Assembly: GCF_023100685.1 (NCBI RefSeq)
Contig: NZ_CP090064.1
Span: 868,001 to 932,000, forward strand
Direction: 5' to 3'
DNA: 64,000 nucleotides
Source: Proteus vulgaris
GTDB lineage: Bacteria; Pseudomonadota; Gammaproteobacteria; Enterobacterales; Enterobacteriaceae
Every line of letters starts with the position of its first letter. Position 1 is the stretch's first letter. Both the position numbers and the translations under genes were made by a program. The notes below the pieces were generated by a model. That model saw nothing but the letters and a program-made list of their open reading frames with translations. It had not been told where the DNA came from and ran no database searches. Shown here one piece after another: positions 9,438 to 18,596 of the stretch.

Positions 9438-10289
9438 TTAAATAAGATTAACCTGCTGGTTATCAATAAGGCGAGTATTACCTAGCCATACAGCCATTAA
9501 AATAACCGCGTGGCGACTTTCTTCCGTTAATGGCGTGAGTGTATCTGCATCACAAATAAAACACTCATCAGCACGAAAACCTTGTTGCTCTAAGGTATTT
9601 TTTGCATTTTGAAGTAGCTGATTAACATCATGGTTGCCTGACTTTAATTGTTCAGCAATTTCTTGCATTGCTTGATAAAGTGCAGGGGCTTGCTGTTTTT
9701 CTTTGTCAGATAATAGGCGATTACGTGAACTTAGCGCTAACCCATTTTTGTCACGTACAATAGCAACAGGAACGATGCTGATATCCATACATAAATCACT
9801 TACCATCTTCTTGATAATTTGCAGTTGTTGGAAATCTTTTTCACCAAACATCGCAATATCAGGTTGTACAAGATTAAAGAGCTTACTAACAACCGTTGTA
9901 ACACCACGGAAATGACCAGGACGGCTTGCACCCTCCAATACTGTAGAAAGTACAGGCACATCAACCGTTGTTTGGTTTTCCATGCCATGTGGATACATCT
10001 CTTTCGCTGAAGGAGCGAAAATAATATCGACATTTTTATCGCGGAGTAATTCGCAATCTTCTTGTAAGGTGCGAGGATAATTTGCTAAGTCCGCTTCTCT
10101 ATCAAATTGAAGTGGGTTAACAAAAATAGATGTGATAACCACATCTGCATGAAGACGGGCTTCTTCAATTAATTTCAGGTGGCCTTCATGAAGATTACCC
10201 ATTGTTGGAACCAATGCAATGCGTTTACCTTCTTGCTTTAATCGCTTGATTTCTCTGCGTAAGATAAGCGTAGTTTCAATAATTAGCAC
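9438..10289 (-). CDS. panC: Pantothenate synthetase
   Basis: PanC joins pantoate and beta-alanine with ATP to give pantothenate. At 283 aa it has the nucleotidyltransferase HIGH-type motif [10 protein letters not shown] at 28-37 (His34, His37) and the KMSKS-like segment ALSSRN. It lies between panB (43 bases upstream) and panD, so the three steps of the pathway are co-directional and probably cotranscribed. Confidence 0.97.
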   Translation of the reverse strand: MLIIETTLILRREIKRLKQEGKRIALVPTMGNLHEGHLKLIEEARLHADVVITSIFVNPLQFDREADLANYPRTLQEDCELLRDKNVDIIFAPSAKEMYPHGMENQTTVDVPVLSTVLEGASRPGHFRGVTTVVSKLFNLVQPDIAMFGEKDFQQLQIIKKMVSDLCMDISIVPVAIVRDKNGLALSSRNRLLSDKEKQQAPALYQAMQEIAEQLKSGNHDVNQLLQNAKNTLEQQGFRADECFICDADTLTPLTEESRHAVILMAVWLGNTRLIDNQQVNLI

Positions 10290-10332
10290 GGCGTGACTCC
10301 TTTAAACGATGTTTATAAATTGAAATGATAAA

Positions 10333-11124
10333 TCAGTTAAATGAATGTTGTTCTTGTGGAAATAGGCCTTGTTCTACTTGCTGAACATAAAGGCTAACAG
10401 CTCCTTTTAGTGAGCCGGCCTCTTGTAAAAAATCTTTTGAGAACTTAGGTGCTTGAGGTGTCAGGCCTAATAAATCATGCATAACAAGAATTTGTCCATC
10501 AGTAACATTCCCAGCACCGATACCAATAACTGGCATCGTTAGCGCGTCTGTAATCGCTTTTGCGAGAGCCACTGGAACACATTCTAATACAGTCAGTTGC
10601 GCACCAGCCTCTTCAAGGGCGATAGCATCTTGCTTTAATTGCTCTGCCGCATCGCTCTCTCTTCCCTGAACTTTATAGCCACCAAATACGTTAACAGATT
10701 GAGGTGTTAATCCTAAATGAACACAGACGGGAACTGCACGTTCTGTCAGCATTTTAACAGTAGGAATTAGCCAACTTCCTCCTTCGATTTTTATCATATT
10801 CGCACCTGCTTGCATCAAAATACCAGCAGTAAGGCAAGCTTGTTCTGGGGTTGAATAAGACATAAATGGCATATCAGCAATTAAAAAAGCGTTCGGCGCA
10901 CCAGCTCTAACACAACGTGTGTGATAAGCGATTTGTTCAACCGTAACCGGTAATGTACTGCTATGGCCTTGTAGCGTCATTCCCAATGAATCACCAATAA
11001 GCATGGCCTGAATACCCTCTTGTGCGAAAAGGCGAGCAAAACTTGCATCATAAGCGGTGATCGTAGCGAATTTTTTCTTTTCTTGCTTATAGCGATTTAG
11101 TGTTGAAAGCGTTGTGGGTTTCAT
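10333..11124 (-). CDS. panB: 3-methyl-2-oxobutanoate hydroxymethyltransferase
   Basis: PanB transfers a hydroxymethyl group from methylene-THF to ketoisovalerate, the first committed step to pantothenate. The protein starts [16 protein letters not shown], which matches the E. coli N-terminus, so I place the start at 11124 (263 aa) rather than at the open-frame start at 11181. GGAG lies nine bases before this ATG. Recognisable segments are [27 protein letters not shown] and [20 protein letters not shown]. It is the first gene of panBCD. Confidence 0.95.
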   Translation of the reverse strand: MKPTTLSTLNRYKQEKKKFATITAYDASFARLFAQEGIQAMLIGDSLGMTLQGHSSTLPVTVEQIAYHTRCVRAGAPNAFLIADMPFMSYSTPEQACLTAGILMQAGANMIKIEGGSWLIPTVKMLTERAVPVCVHLGLTPQSVNVFGGYKVQGRESDAAEQLKQDAIALEEAGAQLTVLECVPVALAKAITDALTMPVIGIGAGNVTDGQILVMHDLLGLTPQAPKFSKDFLQEAGSLKGAVSLYVQQVEQGLFPQEQHSFN

Positions 11125-11486
11125 TATAACAAACTCCATCATTGTTGGTTTTTTGTGTGCAGATAAAATAAAATGCTTCACATAATTATTTGTTTATTAA
11201 GAAGATTTTTAAATCATCAATATAAAGCCGCTTTCGATTGTAGCATTTAAGGGCTAAAAACGAAGAAAAAGTAATTAAGTGAGCAATAAAAAAGAACAAT
11301 TAATAAGATAAAGTTATATATATCAATTGGTTATTGGTAGGGATAAAGCGACAATCACTCAAATAGCGAGGAGGTCATAAAGATGGGGTTATAATACAGT
11401 GAATGTGTAGCCGTGAGATAGAGGCTGATACCGTGTTTATTTTTTACAGTATCAACCTTTAGCTTTAATAGAGGATTTACGTGGTA
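11125..11486. other. Intergenic region panB-folK (362 bp)
   Basis: No gene is supported here. The part next to panB must hold the panBCD promoter, but I cannot fix its -35/-10. Near folK there is a 13-bp stem with two G-U pairs on the minus strand (11422-11434 with 11446-11458), which could end the pcnB-folK transcript although no T run follows. Confidence 0.5.
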
Positions 11487-11981
11487 TCACCACTTTTCCA
11501 TGCCATTTTCAGGCACTAAAGCTAATCTATCTGCTAATAACTCACCATCAGGAAAGCGAAGGTCTGGTGCTAATTCAGCTAATGGGTAGAGCATAAATTC
11601 ACGGACTTTTAGCCCGTAATGAGGCACGGTTAAACGCTCAGTTTGGATCACGTCATCACCAAATAACATGATATCGAGATCTAGCGTTCTAGGGCCCCAG
11701 CGGTTACCTTCTTTTCTAACTCGACCTTGTGCTAATTCAATCGATTGAGTGTTATCAAGCAAGGTTTCTGGCGCCAAAGTTGTATCGACAGCAACGGCAA
11801 CATTAAGAAAATCTGGTTGATCTTGTGGCCCCATAGGGCGAGTACGATACCAGGAAGATTGAGCAATCAGTGTGGTTTGTGGGATCTCACTGATTGCTTT
11901 AATTGCTGAATTTACCTGATCTTCAGGTGAATTCAAATTGCTACCTAAAATGATATAAACACGTTTTGTCTGTTTACTCAT
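11487..11981 (-). CDS. folK: HPPK, 6-hydroxymethyl-7,8-dihydropterin pyrophosphokinase
   Basis: FolK transfers pyrophosphate from ATP to hydroxymethyl-dihydropterin in folate synthesis. I see [15 protein letters not shown] at the N-terminus, the [17 protein letters not shown] loop, and [15 protein letters not shown], the HPPK signature with the Mg-binding Asp pair. I chose the start at 11981 (164 aa, MSKQTKRV) because it fits the family length; an upstream ATG at 12014 would lie deep inside pcnB. The chosen start overlaps the pcnB stop by eight bases, indicating translational coupling. Confidence 0.95.
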   Translation of the reverse strand: MSKQTKRVYIILGSNLNSPEDQVNSAIKAISEIPQTTLIAQSSWYRTRPMGPQDQPDFLNVAVAVDTTLAPETLLDNTQSIELAQGRVRKEGNRWGPRTLDLDIMLFGDDVIQTERLTVPHYGLKVREFMLYPLAELAPDLRFPDGELLADRLALVPENGMEKW

Positions 11982-13530
11982 TATTGTTCTCTTGTCTTGA
12001 TGCTGGCTTTGCACTTGGGTGGCGAGGACGCTTACGTGGACGAGGGCGTCTACGAACCGGTGCTTGACCTAATTCTGAGACCATTGAGCGTTGTTGTGTA
12101 TTGTTAGAGGCTTGGAAATCTGCCCACCAACTCGCTAACGCTTCAAGTTCTGGATTACGTTGTACATTGGCACGTAATTCCAGTAAGTCGAACGCTGCAC
12201 GGAATTTAGGGTGCTCAAGCAGTTTATTGGCACGACGACCTTGGCGTTTAGGTAAACGTTGCTGTAATTGCCAGATATCACGCATCATGGTGGTAATACG
12301 TTTTGGAATTGCAATCGTACGACATTGTTCATCTAAAATATCATTCATCGCCATAGCGAAAGAATCATAGTAAGAAAGACCACTTTCTTGGACTAATTTC
12401 TCTGCATGTTCGATTAATGGATACCACAACATTGCCGCAAATAAGAATGCCGGATTAACACGCATATCTTTATTAATACGATAGTCTGTATTTTTGAGAA
12501 CTTGATCCAGCATTCTCTCCATCGGCGTATCATGTTGTTCTGTCATTTTTGATGCTACTAACGGGAACAACGGCTCAAGCAACTGATGGCGACACATGAG
12601 TTTGTATGTTTTATAGCCTTGCCCTGTTTGTAATAATTTTAGTGACTCTTCAAAAAGGCGAGCCGATGGAATATTACGTAATAAAGGGGCGAGTCTGCTA
12701 ATTGGTTCTGCTGTTTCAGGTGCAATTTGCATATCCAATTTGCTGGCAAAGCGAATGGCTCTTAACATTCTAACGGGATCTTCGCGATAACGCGTTTCAG
12801 GATCGCCAATTAAACGAATAATGCCTGCTTTAAGATCCGCTAAACCGCCAACGTAATCACGTACAGCAAAATCATCAACACCGTAATAAAGGCTGTTTAA
12901 TGTAAAGTCACGACGAATGGCATCTTCTTCAATGGAGCCAAAAATATTGTCGCGCAGTAACATGCCGCTTTGTGCTTGCTGTGATTGGTTGTTGTCTGAA
13001 ATTTCATGATCTTCATGAGAGCCACGGAAAGTAGCCACTTCAATCACTTCAGGGCCAAACATGATATGTGCAAGGCGGAAACGACGACCGACTAAACGAC
13101 TGTTGCGGAATAATCGACGTACATCCTCAGGGGTTGCATTTGTGGCAATATCAAAATCTTTTGGTTTTTTTCCCAGTAATAAGTCACGGACACCACCACC
13201 GACTAAATAAGCTTGAAAACCAGAATTATTTAGGCGATAAAGCACTTTTAATGCATTGTCACTGATGTCTTTACGTGAAATTGGGTGTTGATCTCTTGGG
13301 ATCACTGTCATTGGCAAATCACTCCCGTTCGCCTTTTCTTTATTACTCTTTTTCTTACGGGGACGGTCTGCGGATATAGCAGGACGCCGACGCACAGGTT
13401 TCTGTGTTTCTTGTATTGGTCGGTCAGATGCAGTTGTGACTGGCCTTTCACTTGCTACCGGTTGTGTGTCTGATGACGTTGTTTGTCGCCCTAGCAGATT
13501 ACGGCAGAAATGTGCTACTCGATTAAAAAT
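11974..13530 (-). CDS. pcnB: Poly(A) polymerase I, probably starting at AUU
   Basis: PcnB adds poly(A) tails to RNA 3' ends and promotes their decay. Motifs include [28 protein letters not shown] with the catalytic DxD of the class II nucleotidyltransferase fold, [11 protein letters not shown] and [11 protein letters not shown]. An ATG exists at 13584, but homology with E. coli PcnB begins at [12 protein letters not shown], exactly preceded by an ATT codon at 13530-13528 and a GAGGTG ribosome binding site four bases upstream. E. coli pcnB is known to start at AUU, so I take that start (518 aa). Residues 20-80 form a basic, proline-rich insert longer than in E. coli, and the C-terminus ends in an Arg-rich tail. 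folK follows with an eight-base overlap. Confidence 0.88.
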   Translation of the reverse strand: MFNRVAHFCRNLLGRQTTSSDTQPVASERPVTTASDRPIQETQKPVRRRPAISADRPRKKKSNKEKANGSDLPMTVIPRDQHPISRKDISDNALKVLYRLNNSGFQAYLVGGGVRDLLLGKKPKDFDIATNATPEDVRRLFRNSRLVGRRFRLAHIMFGPEVIEVATFRGSHEDHEISDNNQSQQAQSGMLLRDNIFGSIEEDAIRRDFTLNSLYYGVDDFAVRDYVGGLADLKAGIIRLIGDPETRYREDPVRMLRAIRFASKLDMQIAPETAEPISRLAPLLRNIPSARLFEESLKLLQTGQGYKTYKLMCRHQLLEPLFPLVASKMTEQHDTPMERMLDQVLKNTDYRINKDMRVNPAFLFAAMLWYPLIEHAEKLVQESGLSYYDSFAMAMNDILDEQCRTIAIPKRITTMMRDIWQLQQRLPKRQGRRANKLLEHPKFRAAFDLLELRANVQRNPELEALASWWADFQASNNTQQRSMVSELGQAPVRRRPRPRKRPRHPSAKPASRQENNNE

Positions 13531-13621
13531 ATGACACCTCGAATAATAAATTCTAATAATTAAAAAAATTAAGCGGCTAATCATAGCCTACTGAACATTT
13601 TTTGAGAATGCTTTGTGTGGT

Positions 13622-14533
13622 TTATTCGTATCCTTGTTGCTGATGATTTTGTTTTAAAATCTCAGAAGGTGACCACTGTGCAGTCGCAATCTCTAACAAT
13701 GATGCTAACGAATAATCCTGCCAGCCAGCAATAATCGGCTGATTAAGAAATTGTAAAGCATCGATAATGACGGGCCTTGGATCCGAATCTGGCAACGCAT
13801 GCGCGTGATTTTGCTTCGATAATTTATTACCGTCATGATTTATTGCTAAAGGCAAATGAGCATAACGCGGAATAGGTAAATTCAGTTGTTTATGTAAACT
13901 GATTTGTCGCAATGTGGGATCAAGTAGATCAGCACCTCTCACCACTTCGGTCACACCTTGATAACTATCATCAATCACCGTCACTAGATTATACGCAAAT
14001 AAGTTATTTTTTCTGTGAATAATCATATCTTCTAGTACGATAGATGTACTTTTAGAATAATAAGTACCTTGGATCATATCTTCAAAATGATAAACAGGGT
14101 GTTGCTGGATCAATCGCCATGCACTGTTTTTATCAAAAGGTGTATCGCTATTCGCTAATGGAGCGTGGTGACGACAATGATTATCATATACACCACCCAA
14201 ATCATGTAAACGATGGCGGCTACACTGGCAGTGGTAGCAGACACCTTCTCGCCAAAGTGCAGACAGTATTTCATGATAAGCATCATGGCGTTGTGATTGA
14301 TAAAGGATATCACCATCCCAAAACAATCCATAACGCTCTAATGTGCGAATAATTAAGGATGCCGTGCCGGGGGGTTCTCTAAGAGGGTCAATATCATCGA
14401 TGCGAAGGAGCCAACGCCCGTGGTGTGCGCGAGCTTGAAGATAACTACCAAGTGCAGTAACCAATGAGCCAAAATGAAGTTGACCCGTTGGTGATGGCGC
14501 AAAACGCCCAATATAGTCTGTAATCTCGTGCAT
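13622..14533 (-). CDS. gluQ: Glutamyl-Q tRNA(Asp) synthetase
   Basis: GluQ-RS charges glutamate onto the queuosine base of tRNA(Asp). It is a shortened glutamyl-tRNA synthetase catalytic domain (303 aa) without an anticodon-binding domain. I see GRFAPSPTGQLHFGS (HIGH motif) near residue 10, the zinc ligands CYHCQCS...CRHH around 97-120, VRGADLLDP and KLSKQNHA (KMSKS motif). It sits between dksA and pcnB, as in E. coli, where dksA read-through drives it. Confidence 0.95.
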   Translation of the reverse strand: MHEITDYIGRFAPSPTGQLHFGSLVTALGSYLQARAHHGRWLLRIDDIDPLREPPGTASLIIRTLERYGLFWDGDILYQSQRHDAYHEILSALWREGVCYHCQCSRHRLHDLGGVYDNHCRHHAPLANSDTPFDKNSAWRLIQQHPVYHFEDMIQGTYYSKSTSIVLEDMIIHRKNNLFAYNLVTVIDDSYQGVTEVVRGADLLDPTLRQISLHKQLNLPIPRYAHLPLAINHDGNKLSKQNHAHALPDSDPRPVIIDALQFLNQPIIAGWQDYSLASLLEIATAQWSPSEILKQNHQQQGYE

Positions 14534-14548
14534 CGAAAGATTCAGATA

Positions 14549-14577
14549 AACGCCTCAACGTATCAGGTTGAGGCGTT
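14549..14577 (-). terminator. Stem-loop between dksA and gluQ
   Basis: A perfect 11-bp stem AACGCCTCAAC/GTTGAGGCGTT (14549-14559 with 14567-14577) with a 7-base loop lies ten bases after the dksA stop and 16 before the gluQ start. It looks like a terminator that partly separates the two genes; the T run is short. Confidence 0.6.
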
Positions 14578-14587
14578 GGCTCATCAA

Positions 14588-15043
14588 TTAGCCAGCCATC
14601 TGCTTTTCACGGATTTCAGCTAATGTTTTACAGTCGATACATAAATCGGCGGTAGGGCGAGCTTCTAAACGGCGGATGCCGATTTCAACGCCACAAGATT
14701 CACAGAAGCCGAAGTCATCATCTTCAACTTTTTTCAGTGTTTTCTCGATTTTCTTAATGAGTTTACGTTCACGATCACGGTTACGCAGCTCAAGACTGAA
14801 TTCTTCTTCTTGTGCAGCACGGTCAACGGGATCGGGGAAGTTTGCCGCCTCATCTTGCATATGAGTAACGGTGCGGTTGACTTCATCCCTGAGCTGATTG
14901 CGCCAAGATTCAAGTATTAGCTTAAAATGCGCTAATTGGGCTTCGTTCATGTACTCTTCGCCCGCTTTTTCCTGATATGGCTCAACGCCAGCAATAGCGA
15001 GAATGCTCATGGACGATGTTTTACGCTTTTGCCCTTCTTGCAT
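14588..15043 (-). CDS. dksA: RNA polymerase-binding transcription factor DksA
   Basis: DksA binds the secondary channel of RNA polymerase and works with ppGpp in the stringent response; relA is also in this window. I set the start at 15043 (151 aa, [11 protein letters not shown]), preceded by AGGAG seven bases upstream; an ATG at 15145 would add 34 unsupported residues. The coiled-coil tip [10 protein letters not shown] holds the acidic residues needed for activity. The zinc finger is [25 protein letters not shown]. It is almost identical to E. coli DksA. Confidence 0.97.
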   Translation of the reverse strand: MQEGQKRKTSSMSILAIAGVEPYQEKAGEEYMNEAQLAHFKLILESWRNQLRDEVNRTVTHMQDEAANFPDPVDRAAQEEEFSLELRNRDRERKLIKKIEKTLKKVEDDDFGFCESCGVEIGIRRLEARPTADLCIDCKTLAEIREKQMAG

Positions 15044-15239
15044 AATGCTTCTCCTACATACGCATTTCTGAATAATCCCCACCTTCAAAACAGGAAGGGG
15101 AAAAAATAGGGCGCTATAAATAGCAGATGCCCGCGAGGATAGCAATTATTCCTTTAATAAGTTTTCTCATGGTGTGAAGGCACGCAAGTAAATGTCCCTT
15201 TTTAGTTAAAAAATGATTAACTAAAGCCATGAAAATCAA

Positions 15240-15950
15240 TTAACCATTTGAAATAAAAGGTAATTGCTGTCCAATTGTTAAATTGTATTCACTAATATTG
15301 ATGCGATAACACAAGATTTCAACCCCTGCGTCATGCGCTTCTTTTAGCAATGAAGCATAGTCAGGGTCAATCTCTTTAGCAACAGTCACTTCCGTAATGC
15401 CAGTATGGGGAACTGCGTAGAATAAGACAGCCCTTAAACCCAATTTTGCGATAGCCGTCAACTCTCGAAGATGTTTCTGGCCGCGTTGAGTTTTTGCATC
15501 AGGAAAATAACCCATTCCGTTATCTAACAATGTGACTGACTTCACTTCAATATAGCAGTCAACTTTATGATTTGATTTAAGTAAAATGTCAATACGGCTA
15601 TTCTCATTCCCATATTTGACTTCTCGTTTTATCTCTTCATATTCAGATAATTCTGGAATATCACCCGCTTCAATGGCATCTGCAACAATACCGTTCGCTC
15701 TTAATGTATTTACACAAATCCAATCATCAGTTTGAGTCTGTGTAAGCTCCCAACTGTGGGGGTATTTTCTTTTTGCATTTGAAGATGTGGAATACCAAAC
15801 CGTATCACCGGGAGTCGCACATCCTGTCATTGCTCCTGTGTTGGCGCAATGAAGCGTGAATTCTTCCCCATTTGGGGTAACAACGTCTGCTAAAAAACGC
15901 TTATACCGTTTTAGTAAAGTGGCAGATTGTAGCGGTTGCTCAAATTTCAT
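15240..15950 (-). CDS. sfsA: SfsA, DNA/RNA nuclease-like sugar fermentation stimulation protein
   Basis: SfsA was found in E. coli as a factor stimulating maltose metabolism; its fold includes a PD-(D/E)XK nuclease-like part and its precise role is unclear. The 236-aa product has [34 protein letters not shown] at the N-terminus (OB-like part), then SRIDILL...[10 protein letters not shown], the D...ExK active site. It lies upstream of dksA in the same direction, as in E. coli. Confidence 0.93.
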   Translation of the reverse strand: MKFEQPLQSATLLKRYKRFLADVVTPNGEEFTLHCANTGAMTGCATPGDTVWYSTSSNAKRKYPHSWELTQTQTDDWICVNTLRANGIVADAIEAGDIPELSEYEEIKREVKYGNENSRIDILLKSNHKVDCYIEVKSVTLLDNGMGYFPDAKTQRGQKHLRELTAIAKLGLRAVLFYAVPHTGITEVTVAKEIDPDYASLLKEAHDAGVEILCYRINISEYNLTIGQQLPFISNG

Positions 15951-16017
15951 GACAACTCCGATGAAAATACGATCTTTAATAAAGCGCTAATGCTACAATG
16001 CCAAGCCGAGAAAGTTA

Positions 16018-18468
16018 ATGAGTCATGGAGCCTGTGTGCATTTATTGCCAATCTTTGAGGTAACGGAAAATATCGTTACTGCGTTAAAACAATTCCCACA
16101 AGTCTTACTTCATGCGCCAACAGGTGCAGGTAAATCAACAGCGCTTCCTCTCTATTTACTTGAGCAAAATTTTTTTGACGGCAAAATAATTTTATTAGAG
16201 CCAAGACGAATTGCCGCTAAAAGCATTGCTTATCGTTTAGCAAGTCAGCTTAATGAAGATGTGGGTCATACGATAGGTTATCGTATGAAAGCAGAAAGCA
16301 AGGTGAGCCAGCACACTCGACTTGAAGTGGTAACAGAAGGTGTATTAAACCGCATGTTACAGCAAGATCCAGAACTGACAGGCGTAAGCCTTGTGATATT
16401 AGATGAGTTTCATGAACGCAGTTTACAGGCTGATTTAGCTCTAGCTCTATTACTCGATGTTCAAATGGGATTACGCGATGATTTGCGTGTTTTGATTATG
16501 TCAGCAACCTTAGATAATCAAAAACTCACGACATTATTACCTAAAGCACCAATGATCAGCGCTCAAGGGCGCAGTTACCCAGTCGAAAGAGTTTATTCTC
16601 CTATCAATACGCATCAACCTTTTGAACAAGAAATTGCCACCATGGCTTTGCGGTTATTGGCGCAAGAAACTGGCTCCATGTTGATATTCTTGCCGGGTAG
16701 CGCAGAGATTATGCGTGTTACTGAAATACTAAAAGATAAAGTGGATAAACATGTGCTGCTATTTCCACTGTATGGGGCGTTGTCATTAGCAGAGCAGCAA
16801 AAAGCGATTGAACCTACAGAAAGAGGTTATCGAAAAGTGGTACTTGCGACCAATATCGCAGAAACCAGCTTAACAATTGAAGGTATTCGCCTTGTATTGG
16901 ATAGTACGATTGAGAAACGCGCTCAGTTTGATTTAAAAAGTGGTGTCACCAGCTTGCTACGCCAGCGAATTAGTCAATCATCACAAACACAAAGAGCAGG
17001 GCGTGCGGGTCGCCTTGAAACTGGAATTTGCTGGCATTTAATGAGCCAAGAACAATCACAACGAATTGCCTCTCATCAAGTACCCGAAATTTTAAGTAGC
17101 GATTTATCCTCATTATGGCTTTCCGTATTGCAATGGGGATGTCGCGATATTAACCAGTTGAACTGGCTAGATACACCTTCGTCACAAGCATTGAATGCAG
17201 CTAAAGATTTATTGTATCGTTTAGGCGCCATTGATAAGTATGATGGATTAACACCGCGTGGTTTGCGCATGGCTCAATGGGGCATAGAGCCTCGACTCGC
17301 TGCGATCTTAGATTATGCAAGTGAGCAAAGTGACAATCATCTTGCGACGGCAGCACGCTTATGTGCAATCTTAGAAGAGCCGCCCCGAGGACAAGAAATT
17401 AATCTGGAGTGGATTGCTCAACAAAAAAACACCTTCTGGACACGACGTGAAAAACAGCTTTCTCAACACCGGAAAGGGACGTTTTGCCCTGAATTGTTAG
17501 GTTTATTATTAGCGGTTGGATTTCCTGATAGGATTGCTAAAAATCGTGATAATAAAGGTCGTTTTCGTTTAGCAAATGGGCAAGGTGCCATGATGGAACA
17601 TTCGCACTCAATGAGTGATACACCGTGGATCTTAGCACCATTATTACTACAAAATGCGCATTATGCCGATGTGCGTATTTTATTAGCACTACCGATTGAT
17701 ATCGATGAAATATCAACGACCTTTTCTGAACTTATTGAAGAGAATACCACGGTTGAATGGGATGAAAAACGCGGTACGTTAATCACTTGGCAACAACGTC
17801 AATTAGGGCGACTAACCTTAAGCCAGCGTCAATTAGACAAACCCAATAAACAACAAATGCAACAAGCATTATTGAATTGGCTGAGAGATAACGGTTTAAA
17901 TGCTTTGGCACTTAATGAAGAGACTCAACAGCTTTTTATACGGCTTTCTTTAGCGAAAAAATGGTGTCCAGAAGCCTTATTACCTGATTTAGATGGATCT
18001 GTATTACTTGAAACTTTAGATACATGGCTATTGCCCGAGTTGGGTGAAATTCAGACATTAAAAGCATTACAACAAATTGATATTAATACAATTATTAAAA
18101 ACCAATTAACGTGGCATGAAAATCAGTTGCTACAAAGTTTATTTCCAACGCATTATTTAGCGCCAACTGGTACAAAAGTGGCGATCCAATATGATTTAGA
18201 GTTACCACCGGTGATCGCTATCCGCATTCAAGAAGTTTATGGTGAGAAACAAAGCCCTATTGTAGCGAATGGCCAGTTACCCGTTGTAATGGAGTTATTA
18301 TCGCCAGCTCATCGACCTATTCAAAAAACACAAGACTTAGCAACGTTTTGGGTTGGAAGTTATAAAGAGGTGCAAAAAGAGATGAAAGGGCGTTATCCAA
18401 AACATTTGTGGCCTGATTCACCCGCGAATACTGCACCTACACGGCGAGTAAAAAAATATAGCCAATAA
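16018..18468 (+). CDS. hrpB: ATP-dependent RNA helicase-like protein HrpB
   Basis: This is a DEAH/RHA-type helicase of 816 aa, close in length to E. coli HrpB. Motifs in order: APTGAGKST (Walker A, about residue 35-43), EPRRIAAKS, DEFHERS (DEAH-like box), MSATLDN, ATNIAETSLTIEGI and QRAGRAGR. A HrpB-type C-terminal domain follows. The start is uncertain by a few codons because no strong ribosome binding site is visible before 16018. It is divergent from sfsA and upstream of mrcB, as in E. coli. Its cellular role is not established. Confidence 0.95.
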   Translation: MSHGACVHLLPIFEVTENIVTALKQFPQVLLHAPTGAGKSTALPLYLLEQNFFDGKIILLEPRRIAAKSIAYRLASQLNEDVGHTIGYRMKAESKVSQHTRLEVVTEGVLNRMLQQDPELTGVSLVILDEFHERSLQADLALALLLDVQMGLRDDLRVLIMSATLDNQKLTTLLPKAPMISAQGRSYPVERVYSPINTHQPFEQEIATMALRLLAQETGSMLIFLPGSAEIMRVTEILKDKVDKHVLLFPLYGALSLAEQQKAIEPTERGYRKVVLATNIAETSLTIEGIRLVLDSTIEKRAQFDLKSGVTSLLRQRISQSSQTQRAGRAGRLETGICWHLMSQEQSQRIASHQVPEILSSDLSSLWLSVLQWGCRDINQLNWLDTPSSQALNAAKDLLYRLGAIDKYDGLTPRGLRMAQWGIEPRLAAILDYASEQSDNHLATAARLCAILEEPPRGQEINLEWIAQQKNTFWTRREKQLSQHRKGTFCPELLGLLLAVGFPDRIAKNRDNKGRFRLANGQGAMMEHSHSMSDTPWILAPLLLQNAHYADVRILLALPIDIDEISTTFSELIEENTTVEWDEKRGTLITWQQRQLGRLTLSQRQLDKPNKQQMQQALLNWLRDNGLNALALNEETQQLFIRLSLAKKWCPEALLPDLDGSVLLETLDTWLLPELGEIQTLKALQQIDINTIIKNQLTWHENQLLQSLFPTHYLAPTGTKVAIQYDLELPPVIAIRIQEVYGEKQSPIVANGQLPVVMELLSPAHRPIQKTQDLATFWVGSYKEVQKEMKGRYPKHLWPDSPANTAPTRRVKKYSQ

Positions 18469-18596
18469 ATAAATGTAAGTTTTACCCTAGTGTTATTTAT
18501 ATTTGAGAGCTTTCTTGTGTGATCACACAGAAAAATAGCGACAATGTTAGGCTTCTTTATCCCGTGATAAAGGGGTTTTAATGAGAGATACAGTTC

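Noticed and set aside
11130-11181. N-terminal extension of panB to 11181
   Set aside because: The extra residues have no counterpart in PanB, and GGAG fits the internal ATG at 11124.
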